Below are positions 33,892 through 42,181 of a stretch of DNA of 55,168 nt, one piece after another. The notes under the pieces are model-generated. The model saw only the letters and a list, made by a program, of their open reading frames with translations, had not been told where the DNA came from and searched no databases. The stretch is taken from assembly GCF_002001205.1 (NCBI RefSeq), contig NZ_MUNZ01000084.1, positions 1-55,168 on the forward strand. Reading direction: 5' to 3'. Numbering within the stretch: the first letter of the stretch is position 1; each line of letters starts with the position of its first letter. Origin of the DNA: Hydrogenophaga sp. A37 (GTDB taxonomy: Bacteria > Pseudomonadota > Gammaproteobacteria > Burkholderiales > Burkholderiaceae_C). Made by a program: the position numbers and the translations under genes.

Positions 33892-36363
33892 TCAGGCGTT
33901 CACTGCCGCAAACTGGCGGGTATCGACTTGGGCTTCCTTGAAGTCGAACCACGGGTCGGGCTCACCGTCGAGCGCGAACTGCAGGCGCTCCCACAGCGCC
34001 TTGCGGCCGGCGGCGTCGTCGAGGATGCGCTTCTTCACGTAGTCCAGGCCCACGCGGTTGATGTAGTGCACCGTGCGTTCGAGGTACCAGCCTTCGGTGC
34101 GGTACAGCTCCATGAAGGCGCCGGTGTACTCCATCACCTCTTCGGCCGTTTTGAGCTTCACGAAGAAGTGCGCCACCTCGGTCTTGATGCCACCGTTGCC
34201 GGCCACGTACATCTCCCAGCCCGAGTCCACGCCGATGATGCCCACGTCCTTGATGCCGGCCTCGGCGCAGTTGCGCGGGCAACCGCTCACGGCGAACTTC
34301 ACCTTGTGCGGCGCGTACATGCGCCACATGGCTTTCTCCAGGTCCTTGCCCATCTGGGTGCTGTCCTGCGTGCCCATGCGGCACCACTCGCTGCCCACGC
34401 AGGTCTTCACCGTGCGCAGGGCCTTGGCGTAGGCGTGGCCCGAGGGCATGCCGATGTCTTTCCAGACGTTGACCAGGTCTTCCTTCTTCACGCCCAGCAG
34501 ATCGATGCGCTGGCCGCCGGTGACCTTGACGGTGGGGATCTTGTACTTGTCGACCGCATCGGCGATGCGGCGCAGTTCGTCGGCCGTGGTCTCGCCGCCC
34601 CACATGCGCGGGATGACCGAGTACGTGCCGTCTTTCTGGATGTTGGCGTGCGAGCGCTCGTTGATGTAGCGGCTCTGGGGGTCGTCCTTGGCTTCCTTGG
34701 GCCAGGTGCTGATCAGGTAGTAGTTGATGGCCGGGCGGCAGCTCGCGCAGCCGTTGGGCGTCTTCCAGCCCAGGTGCGAGAACACTTGCGCCGTGGTCAG
34801 CAGCTTGCCGCCGTCGGCCAGCGGCGTGCGGATCGCTTCGCGCACGGCCTCGTGGCCGTGGTCGGTGCAGCCGCACATGGCCTTGAGCTTGGGCGTGGCC
34901 GAGTAGTCGCCGCCGGCGGTGAACATCAAAATCTGCTCGACCAGGCCCGTGCACGAGCCACAGGACGCGCTGGCCTTGGTGTGCTTCTTCACCTCGTCCA
35001 GCGTGAACAGGCCCTTGTCGCGGATCGCCTTGCAGATGGTGCCCTTGGTCACGCCGTTGCAGCCGCAGACCTCGTCGCTGTCTTTCATGGCGGCGGCCTT
35101 GTTCTGGCCCTGGTGGCCCACGTCGCCGATGTTGCTCTCGCCAAACATCAGCTTGTCGCGGATGTCGGCCACGCTGCGGCCGTCGCGCAGCAGCTTGAAG
35201 TACCAGCTGCCGTCCACGGTGTCGCCGTAGAGGCAGGCGCCGATCAGCTTGTCGCCCTGGATCACCAGCTTCTTGTAGACACCGCCCGAGGGGTCGCTCA
35301 TCACGATCTCTTCGGTGTCGTCGCCGCCGGTGAAATTGCCGGCGCTGAACAGGTCGATGCCCGTGACCTTGAGCTTGGTGGAGGTGAGCGAGCCGGTGTA
35401 GCGGCCGATGCCGAACTCGGCCAGGTGCGTGGCCAGCACCTTGCCCTGCTCAAACAGCGGGGCCACCAGACCGTAGGCGATGCCGCGGTGCGCCGCGCAT
35501 TCGCCCACCGCGTAGATGCGCGCGTCGGTCATGGTCTGCATGGTGTCGCTCACCACGATGCCCTTGTTCACATGCAGGCGCATGCTCTCGGCCAGCGCCG
35601 TGTTGGGGCGGATGCCCACGGCCATCACCAGCAGGTCGGCCGGCAGCTCGGTGCCGTCCTTGAAGCGGATGGCCTTCACGCGGCCACCCTTGCCATCGTC
35701 TTTGTCGCCCACCAGCTCCTGCGTCTGCGCGCCGATCAGGAACTTCATGCCGCGCTCTTCCAGCGAGGCTTGCAGCATCTTGCCGGCCACGTCGTCGAGC
35801 TGGCGCTCCATCAGCCAGGGCGCCACGTGCACCACGCTCACCGTCATGCCGCGCTTCATCAGGCCGTTGGCCGCTTCCAGGCCCAGCAGGCCGCCGCCGA
35901 TGACCACCGCGTGTTTGTAGGTCTTGGCGGCGTCGATCATGGCCTGCGTGTCGGCAATGTCGCGGTAGGCCAGCACGCCCTCCAGGTCTTTGCCGGGAAT
36001 GGGCAGGATGAAGGGGTTGGAGCCCGTGGCCATGATCAGGCGGTCGTACTCGGCCGACACCCTTTCGCCGTTCGGGCCCACCGCATGCACCACGCGTTTG
36101 ATGCGGTCCACCTCGGTCACCTTGTAGCCGGCGTGCAGGGTGATGCCGTGGTCGGTGTACCAGCTCCAGTCGTTCAGCACGATCTCTTCCAGCGTCTGCT
36201 CACCCGCGAGCACCGGCGAGAGCAGGATGCGGTTGTAGTTGGGGTGCGGCTCCGCGCCAAAGACGGTGATGTCGTAGAACTCCGGCGCGATCTTCAGCAG
36301 CTCTTCGAGCGTGCGAACACCGGCCATGCCGTTGCCCACCATCACCAATTTAGATTTTTTCAT
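33892..36363 (-). CDS. nirB: NADH-dependent assimilatory nitrite reductase large subunit NirB
   Basis: 823 residues. Reduces nitrite to ammonium in the cytoplasm using NADH. Order: FAD-binding N-terminus (VGNGMAGVRTLEELL), NAD-binding fold (VVIGGGLLGLEAANGL), a BFD-type [2Fe-2S] domain (CGCNG, then SCGSCTG), a second BFD-like region (MCGCTD, NGCASCRP), then the nitrite/sulfite reductase domains with the sirohaem-[4Fe-4S] cysteines in TCVGSEWCRMG and SGCPRNCAEAG. First gene of the nitrate operon, with a 350-bp upstream region holding a sigma-54 promoter and ANTAR-type hairpins. An 861-codon open frame on the opposite strand is a shadow. Confidence 0.97.
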   Translation of the reverse strand: MKKSKLVMVGNGMAGVRTLEELLKIAPEFYDITVFGAEPHPNYNRILLSPVLAGEQTLEEIVLNDWSWYTDHGITLHAGYKVTEVDRIKRVVHAVGPNGERVSAEYDRLIMATGSNPFILPIPGKDLEGVLAYRDIADTQAMIDAAKTYKHAVVIGGGLLGLEAANGLMKRGMTVSVVHVAPWLMERQLDDVAGKMLQASLEERGMKFLIGAQTQELVGDKDDGKGGRVKAIRFKDGTELPADLLVMAVGIRPNTALAESMRLHVNKGIVVSDTMQTMTDARIYAVGECAAHRGIAYGLVAPLFEQGKVLATHLAEFGIGRYTGSLTSTKLKVTGIDLFSAGNFTGGDDTEEIVMSDPSGGVYKKLVIQGDKLIGACLYGDTVDGSWYFKLLRDGRSVADIRDKLMFGESNIGDVGHQGQNKAAAMKDSDEVCGCNGVTKGTICKAIRDKGLFTLDEVKKHTKASASCGSCTGLVEQILMFTAGGDYSATPKLKAMCGCTDHGHEAVREAIRTPLADGGKLLTTAQVFSHLGWKTPNGCASCRPAINYYLISTWPKEAKDDPQSRYINERSHANIQKDGTYSVIPRMWGGETTADELRRIADAVDKYKIPTVKVTGGQRIDLLGVKKEDLVNVWKDIGMPSGHAYAKALRTVKTCVGSEWCRMGTQDSTQMGKDLEKAMWRMYAPHKVKFAVSGCPRNCAEAGIKDVGIIGVDSGWEMYVAGNGGIKTEVAHFFVKLKTAEEVMEYTGAFMELYRTEGWYLERTVHYINRVGLDYVKKRILDDAAGRKALWERLQFALDGEPDPWFDFKEAQVDTRQFAAVNA

Positions 36364-36458
36364 CGCGGCTACTCCAGTTGCGGTTCGCTAGGGTTGGGTG
36401 CGTGCCGGTGGCGTGCGCGATCCCGCGCAGGCAACATGGCACCAAGAAAGGTCTGAGG

Positions 36459-36484
36459 AAAAGGGTTTCAATGGCCGGCGGCCA
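36459..36484 (-). terminator. Weak candidate terminator in nirB leader
   Basis: TGGCC-GCC-GGCCA (36472-36484) can form a five-pair stem with a three-base loop, and TTTT follows nine bases later (36459-36462). The T-run is short and distant, so this is a poor match to an intrinsic terminator; it is noted because an ANTAR-controlled leader should contain one. Confidence 0.25.
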
Positions 36485-36520
36485 AGGCCAGGCTTGCCAA
36501 GTTGCAAGTCCGGTATCACG

Positions 36521-36542
36521 CTGCACACGTCGTTGTATGCAG
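36521..36542 (-). promoter_or_regulatory. nirB leader hairpin 2, ANTAR-type hexaloop AACGAC
   Basis: On the minus strand CTGCATAC pairs with GTGTGCAG in eight pairs (one T-G wobble), leaving a six-base loop AACGAC with A at position 1 and G at position 4, which are the two invariant loop bases of ANTAR-binding RNA. It begins 24 nt after hairpin 1. Confidence 0.6.
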
Positions 36543-36566
36543 AGCCCACGACGCTGCGGTCGGGGT

Positions 36567-36586
36567 CGAGCGCTTCGTCACGCTCG
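36567..36586 (-). promoter_or_regulatory. nirB leader hairpin 1, near-ANTAR hexaloop GACGAA
   Basis: CGAGCG pairs with CGCTCG; an added T-G wobble closes a six-base loop GACGAA. G is at loop position 4 as in ANTAR targets, but position 1 is G, not A. It starts at the predicted sigma-54 +1 (36586). Confidence 0.45.
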
Positions 36587-36596
36587 CTTCGAGTTA

Positions 36597-36612
36597 TGCA
36601 AAAGCTGTGCCA
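36597..36612 (-). promoter_or_regulatory. Sigma-54 (RpoN) promoter for nirB
   Basis: The minus strand reads TGGCACAGCTTTTGCA, matching the -24/-12 consensus TGGCAC-N5-TTGC with GG and GC exactly 10 bases apart. Expected transcription start about 36586, giving a leader of about 220 nt before the nirB ATG. The region 36613-36713 would hold activator sites; no canonical NtrC dyad is visible in it. Confidence 0.75.
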
Positions 36613-36713
36613 TATGATCCGGCGCTCGCGTGTGGTGGCTCGGCGGGGTGCTGTTCTGGGTGGGCGCGCGCCTTGCGTGCGACCGGTGTGTTGGGTTCAA
36701 GTCCTTGATTCAT

Positions 36714-38006
36714 ATGACATCTGTGCTGGTTTTTCTGGCGGGTCCACGGGGCGCGACACCCTTGGTGAGCGACCTCGAAGCGGTGGGTGCCCAGGTGGTG
36801 GCGGTGATCGACACCAGCAGCAATTTGGTGCGGGAGGTGGTGCGCCATGCACCAGACCTGGTGGTGGCCGACCTGCCGTCGCCCGGCGACGCCTGGTTTG
36901 AAGCCTGCAAGAGCCTCGGCTCGGTGGCGCCCTGCCCGGTGCTGGTGTTCACCGCCGACGGCGATGCCGCCCACACCGAGCGCGCGGTGGCATCGGGCGT
37001 GCACACCTGGGTGGTCAACGGCTACGGCGCCCAGCGCCTGCGCCCGCTCATGCAACTGGCCCAGGCCCGCTTCAAGCGCGAGCAGGCCCTGCTCGAAGAG
37101 CTGCGCGACCTGTCCTCCCGCTTTGAAGAGCGCAAGGCCGTGGAGCGCGCCAAGGGCATCCTCATGAGCGCGCGCCAGGTGTCGGACGACGCGGCCTTCG
37201 AGATCCTGCGCACCGCTTCCATGCACAGCAACCAGCGCCTGGGCCAGGTGGCGCAGCACATCATCCAGTCGGCCCACTTCGCCGAGGGCGTGAACCGCGC
37301 CGGGCAACTGCGCATGCTCTCGCAGCGCCTCGTCAAACACTGGCTGCTGCGGCTCGCGGGCGTGCAGGCTGCGCACCACCTGGCGCTGCAGGCCGATTCG
37401 GCCGAGCGCATCGACGCCAACCTTGCGTTGCTCGGCAAAAACCTCTCACAACCCACCTTCGGCGACCTGCTGGCCCAGGTGGTGGCCACCTGGAAGGCGC
37501 TGAAGAAGGCGCTCAAGGCCGAGCCCGCGCCGGAGCAACTCGCGGCCATCAACGCGCTGGCCGAGCGCCTGCTGCAAGACGCCGAGCGCCTCACCGCCAG
37601 CCTGGAGAGCGCGGGCAGCGTGGTGCCGCTGCGCATGCTCAACATGGCCGGGCGCCAGCGCATGCACTCGCAGCGCTTTGCCAAGGCGGCGCTGCTCGGT
37701 GTGCTGGAGGCGGGTGAACAACAGCAGCACCAGGCCGACGGCGAGGCCGCGCGCCAGGCGTTTGAGCAGGGCCTGGCCTACCTGAATGGCCTGCCGCTCT
37801 CAACACCCGAGATCCGCCGCACGCTCGAATCCGCCGCCCAGGGCTGGCAACAGGTGGTGACCGGCGCCGACCACGTGCGCCGCCCCGCCGGGCGCGACCG
37901 CCTGCTGCGCCTCGAAGGCCTGGCCAGCGCCAGCGAAAGCCTGCTGGACGATTTCGAGCAACTCTCAGCCCAATACGAACGCAGCATGCAAATGCTCATG
38001 GGCTGA
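36714..38006 (+). CDS. NasT/NasR-like ANTAR antiterminator with two PilJ/NIT-like motifs
   Basis: 430 residues from the ATG at 36714. Residues 1-115 are a NasT-like pseudo-receiver: D53 is present in VVADLP, but the N-terminal acidic pair is replaced by VFLAGPRG and the usual C-terminal Lys by Asn102. Residues ~128-185 are an ANTAR RNA-binding domain (EERKAVERAKGILM, then VSDDAAFEILRTAS). Two PilJ-type motifs follow at A196 (AGQLRMLSQRLVKHW) and A312 (AGRQRMHSQRFAKAA). No signal peptide, so cytoplasmic. It is divergent from nirB, whose leader has ANTAR-type hairpins, and is followed 3 bp later by the phosphatase-kinase. The known NasR of Klebsiella fuses a nitrate-sensing NIT domain to ANTAR in the opposite order; this protein could do the same job. 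That it binds nitrate is inference. Confidence 0.85.
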   Translation: MTSVLVFLAGPRGATPLVSDLEAVGAQVVAVIDTSSNLVREVVRHAPDLVVADLPSPGDAWFEACKSLGSVAPCPVLVFTADGDAAHTERAVASGVHTWVVNGYGAQRLRPLMQLAQARFKREQALLEELRDLSSRFEERKAVERAKGILMSARQVSDDAAFEILRTASMHSNQRLGQVAQHIIQSAHFAEGVNRAGQLRMLSQRLVKHWLLRLAGVQAAHHLALQADSAERIDANLALLGKNLSQPTFGDLLAQVVATWKALKKALKAEPAPEQLAAINALAERLLQDAERLTASLESAGSVVPLRMLNMAGRQRMHSQRFAKAALLGVLEAGEQQQHQADGEAARQAFEQGLAYLNGLPLSTPEIRRTLESAAQGWQQVVTGADHVRRPAGRDRLLRLEGLASASESLLDDFEQLSAQYERSMQMLMG

Positions 38007-38009
38007 AGC

Positions 38010-39776
38010 ATGGCTTTTCACATTGATATCGGTTTCGTCTGCCAGACCGGCCGCAAAGACAAGAACGAAGACTTCTGCGCCGCCATGCTGCCGCCTGCGG
38101 GGCAGGAAGACATGGGCTCCATCGTCGCCATCGCCGACGGCGTGAGCACCGGCGGCATGGGTGGCGAGGCGGCGCAGACCACGGTCACCAGCCTGGTGCG
38201 CAGCTACCACGACACGCCCGAAACCTGGGACACCACCGTCGCGCTCGACCGCGTCATTGCCGCGCAAAACACTTGGCTCGCCGGCACCAACCGCCGCCGC
38301 CAGCCCGCCATGGGCCTGACCACGCTCACCGCGCTGGTGCTGCGCGGCCAGTCGTACACCGTGGCCCACGTGGGCGACTCGCGCTGCTACCTGCTGCGCG
38401 AAGGCCAGACCCTGCTGCTCACGCACGACCACGTTGTCAACCACCCCGACATGCACCACCAGCTGCTGCGCGCCGTGGGCCTGGAAGACCACCTCGTGGT
38501 GGACTACCTGCAAGGCGACCTGCAGTTGGGCGACACCTTCGTCATGCTCACCGACGGCGTGCACGGCAAGCTCTCCGAACGCCAGCTTGCCGAGTGCGCG
38601 GCCCCCGCAGGTCTGGCCACAGGCGCCCAGCCCGCCGCCGAGCGCCTGGTGGCCCAGGCCCTGGCCGCCGGCAGCGACGACAACGTGACCGCCATGGTGG
38701 TGCGCGTACTCGACCTGCAAGGCCCCAACCTGCAAGACGCCAGCCGCGCCGCCCAGAGCCTGCCCGTGCCGGCCAAGCTCAAGGTGGGCGAGCGCATCGA
38801 CGGCCTGGCCGTCACCGCCACCGTGGCCGACAACGGCATAAACCTGCTCTACCAGGTGCGCGACCCGGCCAGCCAGGCGCTCTACGCCCTGAAAACGCTG
38901 CACCCCGCGCGCGCCCACGACCAGGACGAACGCGCCATGCTCGCGCACGAAGCCTGGCTCGCCAAACGCATGATGTCGTCGCGCGCGGCCGGCCATCTGG
39001 TGGCCCTGCACGACCACCTGCCCAACAGCCAGCCGCGCACCGCGTTGTATGTGCTGTACGACTGGCACAGCGGCGAAACCCTGCAACAGCTGCTGGACCG
39101 CCAGCAAACGCTCGGACCGGTGCAGGCCGTGAGCGCCGCCATGCAGGCCCTGCGCGTGCTCGGCATGCTGCACCGCCAGGGCGTGATCCACCGCGACATC
39201 AAACCCGCCAACCTGCACCAGGGCGACGACGGCGTGCTGCGCGTGCTCGACCTCGGCGTGGCGCTCAGCGGGCGCGAGCCCGAGAGCATGCGCCGCCTGC
39301 ACGCCGGCACACCCAGCTTCGTCAACCCCGAGCAATGGGGCCACAACAGCAAGGCCGGCGGCGGCAGCGCCACCGAAGGCGAGCCCGAGCTGCCCGACGC
39401 CCAGAGCGACCTCTTCGCGCTCGGCGTCACCCTCTACCAGTTGCTCACCGGCAAGCTGCCCTACGGCGAGGTGCTGCCCTACCAGGTGGGCCGCTACTAC
39501 CGCGACCCCACCGCCCCCAGCCGCCACAACCCCGAAGTGCCGATCTGGCTCGACCACGTGGTGCAAAAGGCCGTGGCCCGCGACAAAAGCCAACGCTTCG
39601 AAACCGCCGAAGAGTTTTTGCTCGCGCTGGAGCGCGGCGCCTCACGCCCGCTTACCGTGCCCCCGGCTTCCGCGCTGCTGCAACGCGATCCGACGATGTT
39701 GTGGAAGCTGCTGCTGGGGTTGAGCGTGATGTTCAATTTGCTGCTGGTGTATTGGTTGTTGTTTTTGCCGAAGTGA
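38010..39776 (+). CDS. PP2C phosphatase-Ser/Thr kinase fusion, C-terminal membrane anchor
   Basis: 588 residues. Residues ~1-240 are a PP2C-type phosphatase with metal ligands in RKDKNED, IADGVSTGGMGGEAA (D43), VGDSRCYL and DDNVTAMVV. Residues ~265-545 are a Hanks-type kinase: Lys in LYALKTLH, H394-R-D-I-K-P-A-N401, metal loop DLG in place of DFG, and an NPE in place of APE. The C-terminus (~565-585) is one transmembrane helix, so both catalytic domains face the cytoplasm. It starts 3 bp after the ANTAR gene, so the two are co-translated. Kinases of this type occur next to nitrate/nitrite assimilation genes in other proteobacteria such as Pseudomonas; the substrate is unknown. Confidence 0.9.
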   Translation: MAFHIDIGFVCQTGRKDKNEDFCAAMLPPAGQEDMGSIVAIADGVSTGGMGGEAAQTTVTSLVRSYHDTPETWDTTVALDRVIAAQNTWLAGTNRRRQPAMGLTTLTALVLRGQSYTVAHVGDSRCYLLREGQTLLLTHDHVVNHPDMHHQLLRAVGLEDHLVVDYLQGDLQLGDTFVMLTDGVHGKLSERQLAECAAPAGLATGAQPAAERLVAQALAAGSDDNVTAMVVRVLDLQGPNLQDASRAAQSLPVPAKLKVGERIDGLAVTATVADNGINLLYQVRDPASQALYALKTLHPARAHDQDERAMLAHEAWLAKRMMSSRAAGHLVALHDHLPNSQPRTALYVLYDWHSGETLQQLLDRQQTLGPVQAVSAAMQALRVLGMLHRQGVIHRDIKPANLHQGDDGVLRVLDLGVALSGREPESMRRLHAGTPSFVNPEQWGHNSKAGGGSATEGEPELPDAQSDLFALGVTLYQLLTGKLPYGEVLPYQVGRYYRDPTAPSRHNPEVPIWLDHVVQKAVARDKSQRFETAEEFLLALERGASRPLTVPPASALLQRDPTMLWKLLLGLSVMFNLLLVYWLLFLPK

Positions 39777-39887
39777 GTGGGCGCGATTCGGCTGCCGCTT
39801 TCGGCGTGGGTGGGTGAATTGATCGCGCATTGCGATGGACAGCTTTCGGACTCCTATGCATAGATCGCAACTATGTTGAGTTCTCTG

Positions 39888-41741
39888 TCAGGCTGATCGT
39901 CCTATCGAGGGGGCGAGTGGACGATAAGTTTGTGTGTCTGTTTCGACCTGACTTATGGGCAGCATCGCATTTCGTGTGATCGTGACGCCTCTGGAGCAAC
40001 CGATTGATTCGTGAAGCGCTAATGCCATTTCAAACTCCTGTCGCGCCAGATCAAAATCGCCATCTACCATAGCGAGCTTTCCTAGAGTGCCATGTGCATT
40101 GCCTTCCGCCTCCTTCAGGGTTAACGCCCTACGAAGGGCTGCTTCGGCGTCGCGATCAAACTCTTCAGCAAGTAGGTTACAAACCTCGATCTCATCGTCC
40201 TCTGGAGCAGCAATGGCCGTGCCATTCGCCAATTTCTGCTCATGTTGCTCACGACGGCGAGCGGCCTCCTCAACGCTGACAAGTTTGGTTCCGACGAATA
40301 GCCGTCCCTGAAGAGGATCTCCTTTGCACAGCACAAGGGCTTGAGCAATGTAGTCTCGCGCAGTGTTTGCCTGGCCTCGCATGCCGGCGATAGCACCTAG
40401 ATTGCACAGGTAGACTGCCTCGACAACAAAGTCCTTTTGCTCGACAGACATTGTGCGTGCGCGCTGTAGGTATTCTTCACTCTTGTCGAGTTCGCCACGT
40501 TGACTAGCGACATGCGCCAGACCTTCGAGGATGCGGCGATGCTCAGTCGACGCAGCACTGGCGTCGATCACGCAGCCTAAGTTGTAGACCCGCTCACTGA
40601 AGAATTCGACTATCCAAGGTGCTTCAATCTCTGTTGGTGCTCGCTGCTCGCCTAACTGATCTACAGGCACAAGCCGCAAGACCCACTTCGAAATTAGCGA
40701 TGGCTCACGCCGCAAAATTTCAATAATGTTGAGCCCGGCGATCATGATGCCTCTGATTGTCCATATGTATGCCTCGCGGCTGACACTTGGGTGATCAGTC
40801 GTGAATCGAGCGAGTTGCATTTCGGGCGAATCCCCTGCTGTGAAAAGCGTTGACAACCCTGCCGGTATCGAATACCACATCTGAGTAAAGGCATGCAGTG
40901 CCTTATCCAACTGACCAATCCACAAAGATACCTCACCCAGCCGACTCCAGCCTAAGGGGTTTGATGGGTCAATTTCGGTGCAGCGCTCGTAGGCATTTGC
41001 AGCTTGCAAATGATCTGAGACGAAGGAGATATCTCCCGCATCAAGCCACCGGGACGCAGCACGACCACGAGCCCCTTTCGCTGCGTTCTCGAGATGAACT
41101 GCAGCGTTGGCTTCGTCTTCAGCAAGGCGGATAGCTTCGATCGCGGCATCTGCATAGAGCCCGTCGTGGCTCAGCTGCATAGCAGCTGAGCCACGAACTT
41201 TGCCGCTTTCCGCGAGCCGCCTTAAGGCTTCCAATACGTGATCAAGGGGCTCAACGCCTATCTGACTTGATTTGCGTCCATTGGCAAGGTCCGCCTGAAT
41301 GGAGTTCAGCTTGGCAAGTATTTCTCGCTGGGCTTGATCTTGCTGCGCGATGAGCAGTTGCGCCTGCGCTTGCAAATGAAAGTCTGTGAGGAGTGGTTTG
41401 CAAAATTCCTGCACAGCAGCAGTTTCAGCTGAAGCTTTCCATTCGCGCAGGTGCTCTGCTGAAAATGCTTCGCGGTTGTGATCGACCATGCGGGCACAAG
41501 CAACACAAAGCCAGATCCCGTTCTCGATGGATGATCGCTCCACCCCAGAAATGCTTTCGTCGTAACGAGGGCCCTTTGGTGAAGCTGCGGTAATGTGTGC
41601 CGCGTCGCCTCCTCGAAGTACACCAGCAAGCCCGGCTCCTGGAGCCGCTGTGGGGACTCGGCATTCTGGGTTGGAGCAGCGATGCGCGACGCGCTCCCGA
41701 AGCGAGGCCTTGATTGACTCCTTGAAATTGTCCCGTGGCAT
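39888..41741 (-). CDS. HNH-like nuclease/zinc domain fused to TPR repeats (orphan, low GC)
   Basis: 617 residues (MPRDNFKESIKASLRERVAH). Residues ~15-100 show an HNH-type module: zinc ligands C22 and C27 (RCSNPEC), A48-H49-I (AAHITAAS), GPRYD at 57-61, N74 in NGIWLC and C79/C82. Residues ~100-160 are a coiled linker (LIAQQDQAQREILAKL). The rest is helical with TPR-like units such as ANAYERCTEIDPSNPLGWSRLGEV and DKSEEYLQRARTM. Base composition is clearly lower in GC than all neighbours, codon use differs, and it sits in a decayed locus, so it was probably acquired. HNH modules with such helical repeats are common in anti-phage and other conflict proteins; function is not established. An AAGG lies ~12 bases before the start. 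Confidence 0.75.
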   Translation of the reverse strand: MPRDNFKESIKASLRERVAHRCSNPECRVPTAAPGAGLAGVLRGGDAAHITAASPKGPRYDESISGVERSSIENGIWLCVACARMVDHNREAFSAEHLREWKASAETAAVQEFCKPLLTDFHLQAQAQLLIAQQDQAQREILAKLNSIQADLANGRKSSQIGVEPLDHVLEALRRLAESGKVRGSAAMQLSHDGLYADAAIEAIRLAEDEANAAVHLENAAKGARGRAASRWLDAGDISFVSDHLQAANAYERCTEIDPSNPLGWSRLGEVSLWIGQLDKALHAFTQMWYSIPAGLSTLFTAGDSPEMQLARFTTDHPSVSREAYIWTIRGIMIAGLNIIEILRREPSLISKWVLRLVPVDQLGEQRAPTEIEAPWIVEFFSERVYNLGCVIDASAASTEHRRILEGLAHVASQRGELDKSEEYLQRARTMSVEQKDFVVEAVYLCNLGAIAGMRGQANTARDYIAQALVLCKGDPLQGRLFVGTKLVSVEEAARRREQHEQKLANGTAIAAPEDDEIEVCNLLAEEFDRDAEAALRRALTLKEAEGNAHGTLGKLAMVDGDFDLARQEFEMALALHESIGCSRGVTITRNAMLPISQVETDTQTYRPLAPSIGRSA

Positions 41742-41820
41742 TTGTCAATTGTGCCTTCTCAGTGGTCACCAACTCCCAGACCCTCTCCTCCTTCAGCGCA
41801 TCCGGAATTAACCCCATCCC

Positions 41821-42143
41821 GCGTCTTCAGGCTGGCCAAATCACCTACCTGCCGGTGGCCATCGGCGCGCGCCTGGCCAAGGAAGACCTCGCGAGTCGCG
41901 ACCTGTTCGTGATCCTGGAAAACGACTACGGCATGTCGCTGGGCCATGCCGACCTGCAGATCGGCTCCACGCTGGCCGACGAACGCCTGGCCGGGCAACT
42001 GCAGGTGGAAGAGGGATCGCCGGTGCTGGTGATCGAGCGAACCACCCACACCAGCGACGGCACCCCCATCGACTACGAGCACCTCTATTACCGCGGCGAC
42101 GCCTTTCAGTACAAAGGTGCGCGTCGATCGCGCGCCCATCTGA
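41821..42143 (+). pseudogene. GntR/HutC-family regulator remnant, UTRA domain only, frameshifted
   Basis: The translation LPVAIGARLAKEDLASRDLF, followed by a YGMSLGHADLQ region, and VLVIERTTHTSDGTPIDYEH belongs to the effector (UTRA) domain of GntR/HutC regulators. The N-terminal winged HTH is absent. Near the end an extra G after AAAG (about 42113-42118) shifts the frame. Removing it restores FQYKVRVDRAPI and a TGA at 42141-42143. As it stands the frame reads on into the next remnant. Confidence 0.75.
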
Positions 42144-42181
42144 ACCACGTTCTCAGACTTGAACAACACCGAAAGGTCAAC

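Noticed and set aside
33871..36456. 861-codon open frame on the plus strand.
   Set aside because: Complete shadow of nirB; no family features, high His/Val/Ala/Gly content typical of antisense frames in high-GC DNA.
36705..36718. Second FNR-like site TTGATTCATATGAC.
   Set aside because: Only the left half matches, and it overlaps the start codon of the ANTAR gene.
36846..36870. NtrC-like dyad TGCACCAGACCTGGTGGT.
   Set aside because: The spacer is six bases rather than five, the right half is imperfect, and it lies inside the coding sequence for HAPDLVVAD.
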